From: Mesorhizobium sp. ORS 3324
Lineage (GTDB): Bacteria; Pseudomonadota; Alphaproteobacteria; Rhizobiales; Rhizobiaceae
Assembly: GCA_000824825.2 (NCBI GenBank)
Contig: LM655172.1
Coordinates: 43,906 to 107,905, forward strand
Reading direction: 5' to 3'
DNA length: 64,000 nt
Shown here one piece after another: positions 8,057-17,081 of this stretch (its first letter is position 1; every line of letters begins with the position of its first letter). A model generated the notes under the pieces. The model saw nothing but the letters and a program-made list of their open reading frames with translations, had not been told where the DNA came from and searched no databases. The translations under genes and the position numbers were made by a program.

Positions 8057-9070
8057 TCATTGCTTGAAGACGTAAATCGCGCCTCCGCTGTCGTCGGATA
8101 CGAGGATGGAACCGTCCGGCGCTTCCTTGACGTCCACGGGTCGGCCGACGCCTCTGAGGAAAGTCGTCGCCGAAACCGGACGCCCGCCCTGGAAGCGCAC
8201 GCGCACGACCTGGCGGCCGACCGGGGTCGACCTGTTCCAACTTCCGTGCTCGGCGACAAGGGCGTCGCCGCCGAGACTGCGGAAGAAATGGATACCCAGC
8301 GTCGCGACATGCGCCTGGAACTCCAGGACGGGCCGAATCTGCTGCGCGGGCGGCCGCGCGTCGCGGAATCCATTGAGCCGGATTTGGCCTCCGAAATACG
8401 GAAAGCCGTAGAAGCCGCCGGGCCGGAGCTCATTCAACTCGTCAGACGGGATATCGTCGCCCATCCGGTCGGCGCCGTTGTCGGTGAAGAACATCGTGCC
8501 ACCATGCCAATCGAAGCCGACCGAATTTCGCACGCCCCAGGCGACGCGCCGCAGATCGGACCCGTCCTGCTTCATGCTGACGATCGTGCCTTGCAGTCCG
8601 CGCGGTTGGCAAATGTTGCAGGGTGATCCCAGCGAGACATAGAGCCGGGAGTCGGGGCCGACGCCGATATAGCGAAAACTATGGACTCCTGAATTCGCCA
8701 GCCCCCGTCGAATGTCGCGCCTGCCGCTCAAAGCGCCTCCTGGCCCGATATCGAAGGCGGTCACGGTATTCCTCGAGGCTACGAACAGACGGTTGCCGGC
8801 GCATGCGACACCGTTCGCGGCCGAGAATCCGGAGGCGACCCGTCGGGCGCGCCCACCGGACACAGGCAAGGCGTAGACGGAGGAGCCTCTGGTGCCGACG
8901 AACAGCATGTCGCCGCAGACCGCCATCTCGCGTGCGGCTGGAACGCGGGCAAGCAGCGCGGCGTGCGCCGGGCCGAGGTCCAAACCGAACGCGACCGTCG
9001 CAACCGAAGCGAAAGCGAGAAATCGAATTCCAGCGGAAGGCAATCCGGTCTTGGGGGAAATGACGTCCAT
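8057..9070 (-). CDS. Secreted beta-propeller protein, PQQ-dependent sugar (sorbosone-type) dehydrogenase-like
   Basis: 337 residues. An N-terminal signal peptide ends near AHA (residue 37), so the protein is probably periplasmic. The rest is a propeller with repeats such as RYIGVGPDSRLYVSLGSPCNICQ, WGVRNSVGFDWHGGTMFFTDNGAD and GDALVAEHGSWNRS, which match soluble glucose/sorbosone dehydrogenase relatives. The conserved ELN, GFPYFGG and AEHGSWNR elements are where PQQ-enzyme relatives carry cofactor and Ca ligands; whether PQQ is bound cannot be told from sequence. At 337 residues it is slightly shorter than typical enzymes of the family (about 370-450). Confidence 0.8.
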   Translation of the reverse strand: MDVISPKTGLPSAGIRFLAFASVATVAFGLDLGPAHAALLARVPAAREMAVCGDMLFVGTRGSSVYALPVSGGRARRVASGFSAANGVACAGNRLFVASRNTVTAFDIGPGGALSGRRDIRRGLANSGVHSFRYIGVGPDSRLYVSLGSPCNICQPRGLQGTIVSMKQDGSDLRRVAWGVRNSVGFDWHGGTMFFTDNGADRMGDDIPSDELNELRPGGFYGFPYFGGQIRLNGFRDARPPAQQIRPVLEFQAHVATLGIHFFRSLGGDALVAEHGSWNRSTPVGRQVVRVRFQGGRPVSATTFLRGVGRPVDVKEAPDGSILVSDDSGGAIYVFKQ

Positions 9071-9156
9071 GGCCGCGCTCCATATGCAACAGAGCCTGCT
9101 GGAGGGAATTGGAGCGTGTCATTCTCGTTTCAAGCCGGAGCCAAAGCCCGCAGTGG

Positions 9157-9777
9157 TCAGTCCTCAATCGGACCGCACCAACCGGGCAGATAGTCCGCGT
9201 CCTTGCCCTTGGCGAGCACGAGGGCTTCCTTCATGGCCTTGTCGAAGCTCTTCGCTACGGCAGTCCGGTCTATGCGCCGGCGCAGGAAATCCGCCCACAG
9301 GAACTCGCTGAAGGGCGTCGTGTCCTTGGCGAAGCCGCCTTGCCGGCGCAACTCGCCGGCGAGGCTGCGATAGGGGTCGTCGACAAGGTCGGCCATGCTT
9401 TTGGGCAGCGCGCCATAGTCGCGCCGCTTGCCGTTCTCGTCGAACGGATGCATCCAGCCGCGGTTGTCGAGCACGATGAGGAAAGCGTCCTTGTCGAGCT
9501 TCGACAGATCGCTGGTTACTGTCACCAGGACATCCTTGACGCCTTCCTCGAGCAGCGCGCGAGCCATGTGATGATGGTCGACGACATAGTTGCGCTTTTT
9601 GGGACCGAGCACCACGGGCACCATGTGGCGGCCGAGGAACGTGCCGGTTTCCTTGTCGCTCTGCGCGCGGATCATCCGGCGTTTCAGTTCCACCTCGCGC
9701 ATGCCGACGGTCATCTGCGTCGGCCGCAACTCCTTGACGGCCACCGGGGTAAGGATGGGTTCGCGTGAGCCTATCAT
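9157..9777 (-). CDS. ParB-like (ParB/Srx-fold) nuclease-type protein coupled to the SulP gene
   Basis: 206 residues. It opens with the ParB-type strand-helix (ILTPVAVKELRPTQMTVGMREVELK) and has the fold's signature loop YVVDHHHMARAL at about residues 67-78, with three histidines where ParBc_2 proteins have a G-H-H/D-H-H motif. It lacks the helix-turn-helix and dimer domains of chromosomal ParB, so it is not the partitioning protein. Its ATG overlaps the stop of the sulP gene (ATGA), indicating coupled translation. Function unknown; ParB/Srx domains include CTPases, nucleases and sulfiredoxins, so a link to sulfur or redox chemistry is possible but unproven. Confidence 0.75.
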   Translation of the reverse strand: MIGSREPILTPVAVKELRPTQMTVGMREVELKRRMIRAQSDKETGTFLGRHMVPVVLGPKKRNYVVDHHHMARALLEEGVKDVLVTVTSDLSKLDKDAFLIVLDNRGWMHPFDENGKRRDYGALPKSMADLVDDPYRSLAGELRRQGGFAKDTTPFSEFLWADFLRRRIDRTAVAKSFDKAMKEALVLAKGKDADYLPGWCGPIED

Positions 9778-11507
9778 TGCACCTTGTCCTGCTGCTGAGG
9801 CTGTCCTGGGCCAAGCGCCTTTATGGCGGCGTCGACGCTGTGGAATATCCGCTGCGGGCCGACGAGGTCGGCAATGCCGAACCGCTTCAGCGCCGCCTGG
9901 GCGCGCAGCGATTCCATTCGCGCGATGGCAAAGACCGCGCCCCGGTCGCGGCAGCGGCCGATCGTGTCGATCAGCGCCTGCGCGGCGGTGTAGTCGATCT
10001 CGACGATGTTGCTGGCTTCCAGCACCACCAGCTTCACGTCCTCGCCCCTGGCGTCGATCAAGTCGCGCAGGCCGCGCTTGAAACGGTCGGCGTTGACGAA
10101 GGATAGCGGCGCCTGGAACGCTACAACCAACACGCCCGGATGCTGCTCGCCTGGGCTGGAGCCATTCGGTGGCCACCAGACCGACGTGCCCGGCACCTGC
10201 ACCAGCGCGATCGGCTCCGTGCGCGTCGAGCCCCAGATGCCGTGAAGCAGCGACAGGCCGATGCCGATCGCAACGCCGGTCTCGATTGGCAGCACGACGA
10301 TCGCGACCATGGTGATCAGGATCAGCACGAACTCGACCGGAGCCTGGCGATAGACATTGGCGAACACCTGCCAGCGCAAGATGTGCTGGGCCACGAACAT
10401 CAGCACGCCGGCCAAGGCCGCCTGCGGCACGTTGGCGAGCAGGCTTCCCCCAAAGGTGCCGAGCGCCAGCACGATGGCCGTGGCAATCAGGCCCGACAGC
10501 TGCGAGCGGCCCCCGGTCTGCGCAACGATCGCCGTGCGCGGCGGGCTGGAATTCACGGCGAAGGCGCCGAACAGCCCGGCCACGATGCTGCCAGCGCCGA
10601 CGCCGACGAAATCGCGGTTTACATCGGGCGCTTCGCCATCCTGCGGCACGAAGGAGCGGCTGGTGGCCGCCGTCTGCACCATGACGACGATGGCAATCAG
10701 CAGCGCGAGCGGGACAAGGGCTTGAGCGTCCCGGAAATCGACGGTCGGCATCCCCGGCGTCGGCAGTCCGTTCGGCAAGGCGCCGAGCACTTCGACGCCT
10801 CGGTTCTTCAAGTCGAAGACGATGACGGCAAGCGTTGCCAGGACCATGCCGATCAGCGCCGCGGGGATGCGGGCGCTGATGCGCTCGGCGATGAAGACGA
10901 TGGCGAACACGCCAAGCCCAAGCGCCAGGCTCCAGGGATTGGTGAGGTGGAGACTGGCGCCGATTTCGCCGACGCGTCGAACCGTCTCGCCGCTCTCCGG
11001 CGGCAGCCCGAGCAGGCCCGGCAGTTGCGAGACGACGATATGGACGGAAATGCCGGCGAGGAACCCGGTCGTGACCGGCACCGAAAGGAGATCGGCAATC
11101 CAGCCGAGGCGGAAGATGCCGCTCAGCCCCACAAGCAGCCCGATCATCAGCGCCAGCATTGCCGCCAATGCCAGGTAATGCGGCGAGCCGGAGGTGGCAA
11201 TCAGCGCAAGGCCGCCGGTAAAAAGCGGCGTGATGGTCGAATCCGCTCCGACCGAGAGGTAGCGATTGGCGCCGAACAGCGCAAAGGCCAAGGATCCGGC
11301 CGCGAAGGCGAAGAAACCGATCTCCGGTCCGAAGCCCCCGAGCCTGGCCGTCGCCATCTGCTCGGGAATGGCGATGGCCGCCAGCGTGATGCCCGCCGCC
11401 ATGTCGCCGTTGAGATCCTTTGTCGTCCAGCCGCTGAGGGCCTGCAGAGGCAGCCAAGAGGTCCAGTTCATCGCGCTTGCGGCTTCCGCCCGAGGAAGAC
11501 GATCCAT
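9774..11507 (-). CDS. SulP-family anion transporter with C-terminal STAS domain
   Basis: 577 residues from the ATG at 11507. The membrane part (about residues 25-430) has the SulP hallmarks: NGDMAAGITLAAIAIPEQMATARL at the first helices, GSLAFALFGANRYLSVGADST, and PPRTAIVAQTGGRSQLSG. The C-terminal cytoplasmic STAS domain (about 460-560) includes LVVLEASNIVEIDYTAAQALID. Substrates of the family are sulfate, bicarbonate or other anions; the substrate cannot be read here. Start uncertain: ATG 11471 (MNWTSWLPLQ) is also possible. The STAS end overlaps the ParB-like gene by 4 bp. Confidence 0.9.
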   Translation of the reverse strand: MDRLPRAEAASAMNWTSWLPLQALSGWTTKDLNGDMAAGITLAAIAIPEQMATARLGGFGPEIGFFAFAAGSLAFALFGANRYLSVGADSTITPLFTGGLALIATSGSPHYLALAAMLALMIGLLVGLSGIFRLGWIADLLSVPVTTGFLAGISVHIVVSQLPGLLGLPPESGETVRRVGEIGASLHLTNPWSLALGLGVFAIVFIAERISARIPAALIGMVLATLAVIVFDLKNRGVEVLGALPNGLPTPGMPTVDFRDAQALVPLALLIAIVVMVQTAATSRSFVPQDGEAPDVNRDFVGVGAGSIVAGLFGAFAVNSSPPRTAIVAQTGGRSQLSGLIATAIVLALGTFGGSLLANVPQAALAGVLMFVAQHILRWQVFANVYRQAPVEFVLILITMVAIVVLPIETGVAIGIGLSLLHGIWGSTRTEPIALVQVPGTSVWWPPNGSSPGEQHPGVLVVAFQAPLSFVNADRFKRGLRDLIDARGEDVKLVVLEASNIVEIDYTAAQALIDTIGRCRDRGAVFAIARMESLRAQAALKRFGIADLVGPQRIFHSVDAAIKALGPGQPQQQDKVQ

Positions 11508-11680
11508 GGCCGACCTTGCCTTGTGGCGGCGAAATCGACCTTGGCCATATCGTCGCAATCAGCGGTATCCTTTTGAAATTACCACCAAAATTGTCTCTGG
11601 AAAAGTGCCGTCGCCATTGGAGTTTCGGCCCTGCTTCCTATATATACAGCCAGTGATTCCCGACTGGATTGTGACCTGAT

Positions 11681-14473
11681 TTGACCGACCAGAAGACACC
11701 GCGCGGGCCGGAGGGTGGCCCCAACGGCATCGAGCCGATTTCGATCATCGAGGAGATGCAGCGCTCCTATCTCGATTACGCCATGAGCGTGATCGTCAGC
11801 CGCGCGCTGCCCGACGTGCGCGACGGCCTGAAGCCGGTGCACCGCCGCATCCTCTACGCTTCCCATGAAAGCGGCTACCACTGGAACCGCAAATATGTGA
11901 AGTCGGCGCGACCCGTCGCCGACGTGATGGGTAAATACCATCCGCATGGCGACGCCTCGATCTACGACGCGTTGGTGCGCATGGCGCAGGACTGGTCGCT
12001 GCGCGTGCCGCTGATCGACGGTCAAGGCAATTTCGGCTCGATCGACGGCGATCCGCCCGCGGCGATGCGCTACACCGAGTCGAGGCTGACCAAGGTGGCG
12101 CATGAGCTGCTGGAGGACATCGACAAGGAAACCGTCGATTTCCAGGATACTTACGACGCGTCCGCCACCGAGCCGCGCGTATTGCCGGCCCGCTTCCCGA
12201 ACCTGCTTGTCAACGGCTCCGGCGGCATCGCCGTCGGCATGGCCACCAACATCCCGCCGCACAATCTGGCCGAAGTCTGCAACGGTGCCATCGCCATCAT
12301 CGACAACCCGGCCATCGACCTGCCGTCGCTGATGGAAATCGTGCCCGGCCCGGATTTCCCGACCGGTGGCATCGTGCTTGGCCGTTCCGGCATCTACAGC
12401 GCCTATTCGACCGGCCGCGGCTCGATCGTCATGCGCGGCCGCGTCAATATCGAGGCGCGCGGCAACGACCGTGAATCGATCGTCATCACCGAAATTCCCT
12501 ATCAGGTGAACAAAGCGGCGATGATCGAGAAGATGGCCGAGCTGGTGCGCGAGAAGCGCATTGAAGGCATCACCGACATCCGCGACGAGAGCGACCGCCA
12601 GGGCTATCGCGTCGTCGTCGAGCTGAAGCGGGAGGCTGTCGCCGACGTCATCCTAAACCAGCTCTACCGCTTCACGCCGCTGCAGACCTCCTTCGGCGCC
12701 AATATGGTTGCGCTGAACGGCGGCAAGCCGGAAGTGCTGACGCTGATCGACATGCTGAAGGCCTTTGTCGGCTTCCGCGAGGAGGTGATCAGCCGGCGCA
12801 CGAAGTACCTGTTGCGCAAGGCGCGCGAGCGCGCCCATGTGTTGGTCGGTCTTGCGATTGCTGTCGCCAACATCGACGAAGTGATCAAGCTGATCCGCAC
12901 CGCGCCCGATCCGCAGACGGCGCGCGAGCAGTTGATGCAGCGGCGCTGGCCATCCCACGACGTGGCTCCGCTGATCCAGCTGATCGACGATCCGCGCCAC
13001 CGCATCAACGAGGACGGCACCTACAACCTCTCCGAGGAACAGGCGCGCGCCATCCTCGATCTGCGCCTGCAACGCCTGACCGCGCTCGGCCGCGACGAGA
13101 TCGCCGACGAGTTGAACAAGATCGGCGCTGAAATACTTGATTTCCTTGACATTTTGTCGTCTCGCGCGCGGATCCAGCAGATCGTCAAAGACGAGCTGAT
13201 TGCCGTGCGCGACGAGTTCGGCACGCCGCGCCGCACCGAGCTCTCCGAGGGCGGGGCGGACATGGAAGACGAGGACCTGATCCAGCGCGAGGACATGGTC
13301 GTCACCGTCAGCCATTCCGGCTACATCAAGCGCGTGCCGCTGTCGCTCTACCGGGCGCAGCGCCGCGGCGGCAAGGGCCGCTCCGGCATGTCGACCAAGG
13401 ATGAGGATTTCGTCACCCGGCTGTTCGTGGCCAACACGCACACGCCGGTGCTGTTCTTCTCCTCGCGCGGCATCGTCTACAAGGAAAAGGTCTGGCGCTT
13501 GCCGGTCGGCAACCCGCAGTCGCGCGGCAAGGCGCTGATCAACATGCTGCCGCTCGAGCAGGGCGAGCGCATCACCACCATCATGCCGCTGCCGGAGGAC
13601 GAGACTAGCTGGGGCGAGCTCGACGTGATGTTCGCCACCACGCGCGGCACCGTGCGGCGCAACAAGCTGTCCGACTTCGTTCAGGTCAACCGCAACGGCA
13701 AGATCGCGATGAAGCTGGAGGAAGAGGGCGACGAGATCCTCGGCGTCGAGACCTGCACCGACAATGACGATGTGCTTTTGACCGCGAATTCCGGCCAGTG
13801 CATCCGTTTCTCGGTCAGCGACGTGCGCGTCTTCCAGAGCCGCAACTCCGTCGGCGTGCGCGGCATCGCCATGGCCGAGACCGACCGCGTGATCTCGATG
13901 TCCATCATCGAGCATGTCGACGCTTCGCCCGCCGAGCGCGCCGCTTACCTGAAGCGCGCCGCTGCCGAGCGGCGGCTTGCTCCCGGCGCGGCCGGCGAGG
14001 AGGAAGAGATCGCGCTGACCAATGAGGAGGTCGGCGAGGAAACCGAGCTTTCCGACAGCCGTTACGAAGAACTCAAGGCGCATGAGCAATACGTGCTGAC
14101 GGTGACCGAATACGGCTACGGCAAGCGTTCGTCGTCCTACGACTTCCGCCTCACCGGACGCGGCGGCAAGGGCATCCGCGCCACCGACGTCTCGAAGACG
14201 TCCGAGATCGGCCGGCTTGTCGCGACCTTCCCGGTCGGCAATGACGATCAGATCATGCTGGTGTCGGATGGCGGCACGGTCATCCGCGTGCCGGTCAATG
14301 GCATACGCTTCGCCAGCCGCGCCACCAAGGGCGTGACCATCTTCAACACGGCCGAAGGCGAGAAAGTGGTGTCGGTGGAGCGGATTTCGGAGCCGCAGTC
14401 GGACGAGGAGGCCGAAGAGGTGTCGTCGGGCGAGTCAGGCACCGGAGATGCGGGCGAGGGAAGTCCCGAATAG
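11681..14473 (+). CDS. gyrA: GyrA, DNA gyrase subunit A
   Basis: 930 residues; with GyrB introduces negative supercoils using ATP. TTG start: an in-frame stop lies 9 bases upstream and no ATG is available before the conserved [22 protein letters not shown] block. The catalytic tyrosine is Tyr131 in AMRYTESRL. The quinolone pocket is [10 protein letters not shown] at 87-96, so the position equal to E. coli Ser83 is Ala92, while the Asp87 equivalent is kept (Asp96). The C-terminal domain starts with the GyrA box QRRGGKGR and contains an acidic insertion (about residues 745-795), as seen in other alphaproteobacteria. Confidence 0.98.
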   Translation: MTDQKTPRGPEGGPNGIEPISIIEEMQRSYLDYAMSVIVSRALPDVRDGLKPVHRRILYASHESGYHWNRKYVKSARPVADVMGKYHPHGDASIYDALVRMAQDWSLRVPLIDGQGNFGSIDGDPPAAMRYTESRLTKVAHELLEDIDKETVDFQDTYDASATEPRVLPARFPNLLVNGSGGIAVGMATNIPPHNLAEVCNGAIAIIDNPAIDLPSLMEIVPGPDFPTGGIVLGRSGIYSAYSTGRGSIVMRGRVNIEARGNDRESIVITEIPYQVNKAAMIEKMAELVREKRIEGITDIRDESDRQGYRVVVELKREAVADVILNQLYRFTPLQTSFGANMVALNGGKPEVLTLIDMLKAFVGFREEVISRRTKYLLRKARERAHVLVGLAIAVANIDEVIKLIRTAPDPQTAREQLMQRRWPSHDVAPLIQLIDDPRHRINEDGTYNLSEEQARAILDLRLQRLTALGRDEIADELNKIGAEILDFLDILSSRARIQQIVKDELIAVRDEFGTPRRTELSEGGADMEDEDLIQREDMVVTVSHSGYIKRVPLSLYRAQRRGGKGRSGMSTKDEDFVTRLFVANTHTPVLFFSSRGIVYKEKVWRLPVGNPQSRGKALINMLPLEQGERITTIMPLPEDETSWGELDVMFATTRGTVRRNKLSDFVQVNRNGKIAMKLEEEGDEILGVETCTDNDDVLLTANSGQCIRFSVSDVRVFQSRNSVGVRGIAMAETDRVISMSIIEHVDASPAERAAYLKRAAAERRLAPGAAGEEEEIALTNEEVGEETELSDSRYEELKAHEQYVLTVTEYGYGKRSSSYDFRLTGRGGKGIRATDVSKTSEIGRLVATFPVGNDDQIMLVSDGGTVIRVPVNGIRFASRATKGVTIFNTAEGEKVVSVERISEPQSDEEAEEVSSGESGTGDAGEGSPE

Positions 14474-14488
14474 GCTTTGGCTACGCGC

Positions 14489-14509
14489 CACCGGCCCTTG
14501 GGGCCGGTG
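14489..14509. terminator. Strong GC hairpin after gyrA (possible terminator)
   Basis: A perfect 9-bp stem CACCGGCCC / GGGCCGGTG with a TTG loop, 16 bases after the gyrA stop. No T-run follows, so it is at best a weak intrinsic terminator or an mRNA 3'-end stabiliser. Confidence 0.4.
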
Positions 14510-14525
14510 CAACCATGGCTGGAAA

Positions 14526-14678
14526 TCAGAAGCGACGGTAAACGTTGCGGGCAACGAAGCCATCGAGCCGCTTGGTGTTGGCCTTGACGCGCACTCGCGC
14601 CGCTTCCTGATGCAGCCCGAATGCGGTTGCGATCAGCATCACGACGGTCATTGCGGTGGCAAGCATGTAGATCAGCAT
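14526..14678 (-). CDS. Small single-pass membrane protein (50 residues)
   Basis: The ORF encodes MLIYMLATAMTVVMLIATAF followed by a basic cytoplasmic tail ending in RNVYRRF. GCAGGAG lies about 9 nt before the ATG, a good ribosome site. One transmembrane helix (residues 3-21) and then an Arg/Lys-rich segment of about 28 residues. It sits convergent to gyrA and divergent to coaD. No family recognised. The combination of ribosome site, hydrophobic helix and positive-inside tail supports a real gene; function unknown. Confidence 0.6.
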   Translation of the reverse strand: MLIYMLATAMTVVMLIATAFGLHQEAARVRVKANTKRLDGFVARNVYRRF

Positions 14679-14857
14679 TTGCGTGTTCTCCTGCTTTTCT
14701 AACGATAAGATGGTGTTTTGGTTTCATCTCCTGAAGCGGCAACCTAGTGAACGCTGCGTGAAGCGTTCGTGATTGTCGCATTCATCGGTCGTTCATGACC
14801 GTGAAAAGGTTCACGACCGCGCACATCAATGGGATTTGCCTTTGTTGGAGAGGCTCG

Positions 14858-14960
14858 CTAAAGCGTCTCACCGTTTCAAGGAAACGGCGAACCGCTTTAT
14901 CTTTTGTTTTGCGCAATTCCGGACGGAAAACCGCTCACACTTTTCCTGGAATTGCTCTAG
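14858..14960. repeat. Dispersed palindromic intergenic repeat, copy 2
   Basis: Directly upstream of coaD. First module AAAGCG...CCGTTTC AAG GAAACGG...CCGCTTTA, second module GCAATTCCGGACGGAAAA and TTTTCCTGGAATTGC pairing across CCGCTCACAC. It has the same two-module layout as the copies at 2835 and 21696, and its second module matches the copy at 62775. It ends 9 bp before the coaD ATG. Confidence 0.7.
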
Positions 14961-14969
14961 AAGCCTGCC

Positions 14970-15470
14970 ATGACCGAACGCACCGCCCTTTATGCCGGCT
15001 CCTTCGACCCGTTGACCAACGGCCATCTCGACGTCTTGAAGGCTTCGCTGGCGGTGGCCGACACGGTCTTTGCCGCGATCGGCACCCATCCCGGCAAGAC
15101 GCCGCTGTTTTCCTTCGAGGAACGCGTGAAGCTGATCGAGGCCGCGACCAAGGCGGAGTTCGGCCGCGATAGCGACCGCATCAAGGTCGTCTCGTTCGAT
15201 GGCCTGGTCATCGATGCCGCCAGGAAGCACGGCGCCTCGATCATCATCCGCGGCCTGCGCGACGGCACCGACCTCGACTACGAGATGCAGATGGCCGGCA
15301 TGAACGAGACCATGGCTCCGGAACTGCAGACGGTTTTCCTGCCGGCCAGCCCTTCGGTGCGCACCATTACCGCCACACTCGTCCGCCAGATTGCGTCGAT
15401 GGGCGGCGACATCCGTCCGTTCGTGCCGACGGCCGTTGCCGGCGCACTGACCGCAAAATTCGCGAAATAA
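14970..15470 (+). CDS. coaD: CoaD, phosphopantetheine adenylyltransferase
   Basis: 166 residues; transfers AMP from ATP to 4'-phosphopantetheine, the penultimate step of coenzyme A synthesis, in the cytosol. The nucleotidyltransferase signature is [15 protein letters not shown] near residue 8, and the second signature is the [15 protein letters not shown] region (about 132-146), where the usual family form is SSxxVRE. Normal length for the family. It begins a same-strand run with the two cyclophilin genes (18 bp gap). Confidence 0.97.
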   Translation: MTERTALYAGSFDPLTNGHLDVLKASLAVADTVFAAIGTHPGKTPLFSFEERVKLIEAATKAEFGRDSDRIKVVSFDGLVIDAARKHGASIIIRGLRDGTDLDYEMQMAGMNETMAPELQTVFLPASPSVRTITATLVRQIASMGGDIRPFVPTAVAGALTAKFAK

Positions 15471-15488
15471 TCCTTTTTGGAGATCCCT

Positions 15489-16079
15489 ATGCAGCTGAAA
15501 AAGCTCGCTTCGTTCCTTCTGCTGTTTGCCGGCCTTTTCGCCGCGTCCCTGCCGGCCTCCGCCGCCGACAAGGAAAAAACCATGATCATCACGCTGAAGG
15601 ACGGCGACGTGACGATCGCGCTGCGCCCCGATCTGGCGCCCAAGCATGTCGCGCAGATCAAGAAGCTGGTGCGCGAGGGCGCCTATGACAACGTCGCTTT
15701 CCATCGCGTGATCGACGGCTTCATGGCGCAGACCGGCGACGTCAAATATGGCAACATGAAGAAGGGTTTCAATCCGGAGGCCGTTGGCACCGGCGGCTCC
15801 GATCTTCCCGATCTGCCGGCCGAGTTCTCGCAGACCGAGCAATTCACGCGCGGAGTCGTCGGCATGGCCCGCTCGCAGGATCCGAACTCGGCCAATTCCC
15901 AGTTCTTCATCATGTTTGCGCCGGCGCCGAACCTTGACGGCCAGTACACGATCGTCGGCAAAGTGGAGAGCGGTATGGAACTGGTGGACAAGATCAAGAA
16001 GGGCGATGAGGCGGACAACGGCACGGTCACGGACCCGGATCGGATGATCAAGGTGCGCATCGCTGCCGACAGCAAGTAA
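15489..16079 (+). CDS. Periplasmic cyclophilin-type peptidyl-prolyl cis-trans isomerase
   Basis: 196 residues. A signal peptide (MQLKKLASFLLLFAGLFAASLPASA, cleaved near residue 25) directs export; the ATG at 15489 has GGAG 7 nt upstream. The rest is a cyclophilin domain with the active-site elements FHRVIDGFMAQTGD, NSANSQFFIMF and the loop NLDGQYTIVGKV. It probably assists folding of periplasmic or outer-membrane proteins. Followed after 29 bp by a cytoplasmic cyclophilin with very similar core motifs, which looks like a tandem duplication in which one copy gained a signal. Confidence 0.94.
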   Translation: MQLKKLASFLLLFAGLFAASLPASAADKEKTMIITLKDGDVTIALRPDLAPKHVAQIKKLVREGAYDNVAFHRVIDGFMAQTGDVKYGNMKKGFNPEAVGTGGSDLPDLPAEFSQTEQFTRGVVGMARSQDPNSANSQFFIMFAPAPNLDGQYTIVGKVESGMELVDKIKKGDEADNGTVTDPDRMIKVRIAADSK

Positions 16080-16108
16080 CCAACGCAATTTTCAAAGGAT
16101 TTTCTGAC

Positions 16109-16621
16109 ATGGCTGAGATCAAGGACCGCGAGAACGCACTCATCATGGAAACGACCAAGGGGCCGGTCGTCATCGAAATGTATCCGGACCTTGCGCCCGG
16201 CCACGTCGCCCGCATCAAGGAACTGGCGCGCGAGGGCGCTTATGACGGCGTGGTGTTCCACCGCGTCATCGACGGCTTCATGGCGCAGACCGGCGACGTC
16301 AAGTTCGGCAATTCCTCGAAGCCGACCTTTGCGCCGTCCCGCGCGGGCATGGGCGGCTCCGACAAGCCGGACCTGAAGGCAGAATTCTCCAACGCCAATC
16401 ACGGTCGCGGCACCTGCTCGATGGCGCGCGCCCAGAATCCGAACTCGGCGAATTCGCAGTTCTTCATCTGCTTCGACGACGCCTCGTTCCTCAACCGCCA
16501 GTACACGGTGTGGGGCCAGGTCATCGAAGGCATGGAGAATGTCGACAAGATCAAGCGCGGCGAGCCGGTGCAGGATCCCGACAAGATCGTGTCGCTGAAG
16601 GTCGCGGCCGACGTCAAGTAA
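16109..16621 (+). CDS. ppiB: Cytoplasmic cyclophilin-type peptidyl-prolyl isomerase (PpiB-like)
   Basis: 170 residues without a signal peptide. The same catalytic motifs as the upstream gene are present: FHRVIDGFMAQTGDV, GTCSMARAQNPNSANSQFFICF and FLNRQYTVWGQV. It accelerates proline isomerisation during folding in the cytosol. The ATG has AAAGGA about 11 nt upstream. Part of the coaD-ppi-ppi run and 10 bp ahead of the next membrane protein gene. Confidence 0.95.
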   Translation: MAEIKDRENALIMETTKGPVVIEMYPDLAPGHVARIKELAREGAYDGVVFHRVIDGFMAQTGDVKFGNSSKPTFAPSRAGMGGSDKPDLKAEFSNANHGRGTCSMARAQNPNSANSQFFICFDDASFLNRQYTVWGQVIEGMENVDKIKRGEPVQDPDKIVSLKVAADVK

Positions 16622-16631
16622 GGGCATATCG

Positions 16632-17081
16632 ATGATGGGCGCAGTCTGGTCCCTGCTTGGCATCCTGTCCGGCGCCTTCATCGCCGTCCAGGCGCCGATC
16701 AATTCGCAATTGGCGCGCGGTCTCGGCCTTCCGGTCGCGGCCGCGGCCTTCTCCTTCCTGTCGGGTGCTGTCGTGCTCGGCGTCATCGCGGTCGCGGTGG
16801 TGCGGCTGCAGGGCATCTCGCTCGACTGGAAGGCGCCGGCGCCGTGGCTGTTCGTGGCCGGCGGCGTGCTCGGCGGCTTCTATGTCACGCTCTCCACCAT
16901 CCTCACGCCGCGCATCGGCGCGGCCGCGCTGATGGCGTTTCTGGTCGCCGGCCAGCTGATCGCCGGCATGCTCGTCGACCGCGCCGGCTTCCTCGGCGTT
17001 GCCGTGCGCGAGATTTCGCTTGGCCGCGTTGCCGGCGCTGTGCTGCTGCTGGCCGGAGCCCTGCTCATCCGGCTCTACTGA
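16632..17081 (+). CDS. DMT-superfamily (DUF606/YdcZ-like) membrane protein
   Basis: 149 residues with five predicted transmembrane helices. The first helix ([25 protein letters not shown]) and the [33 protein letters not shown] block match DUF606/YdcZ half-size drug/metabolite transporters, which act as dimers. Substrate unknown. ATG 16632 or 16635 are both possible. Its stop overlaps the queA start by one base (TGATG), so queA translation is probably coupled to it. Confidence 0.88.
   Translation: MMGAVWSLLGILSGAFIAVQAPINSQLARGLGLPVAAAAFSFLSGAVVLGVIAVAVVRLQGISLDWKAPAPWLFVAGGVLGGFYVTLSTILTPRIGAAALMAFLVAGQLIAGMLVDRAGFLGVAVREISLGRVAGAVLLLAGALLIRLY

Noticed and set aside
9157..11457. Apparent 766-residue fusion of a transporter-strand frame with the ParB-like protein
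   Set aside because: The first 560 residues are a shifted frame of sulP; the ParB-like protein has its own ATG at 9777.
10140..11576. 478-codon plus-strand ORF opposite the SulP gene
   Set aside because: The SulP protein on the minus strand is unmistakable; the opposite frame is an Arg/Gln/Asp-rich shadow.
12653..14089. 478-codon ORF antisense to gyrA
   Set aside because: Mirror of gyrA codon bias; no ribosome site or recognisable domain.
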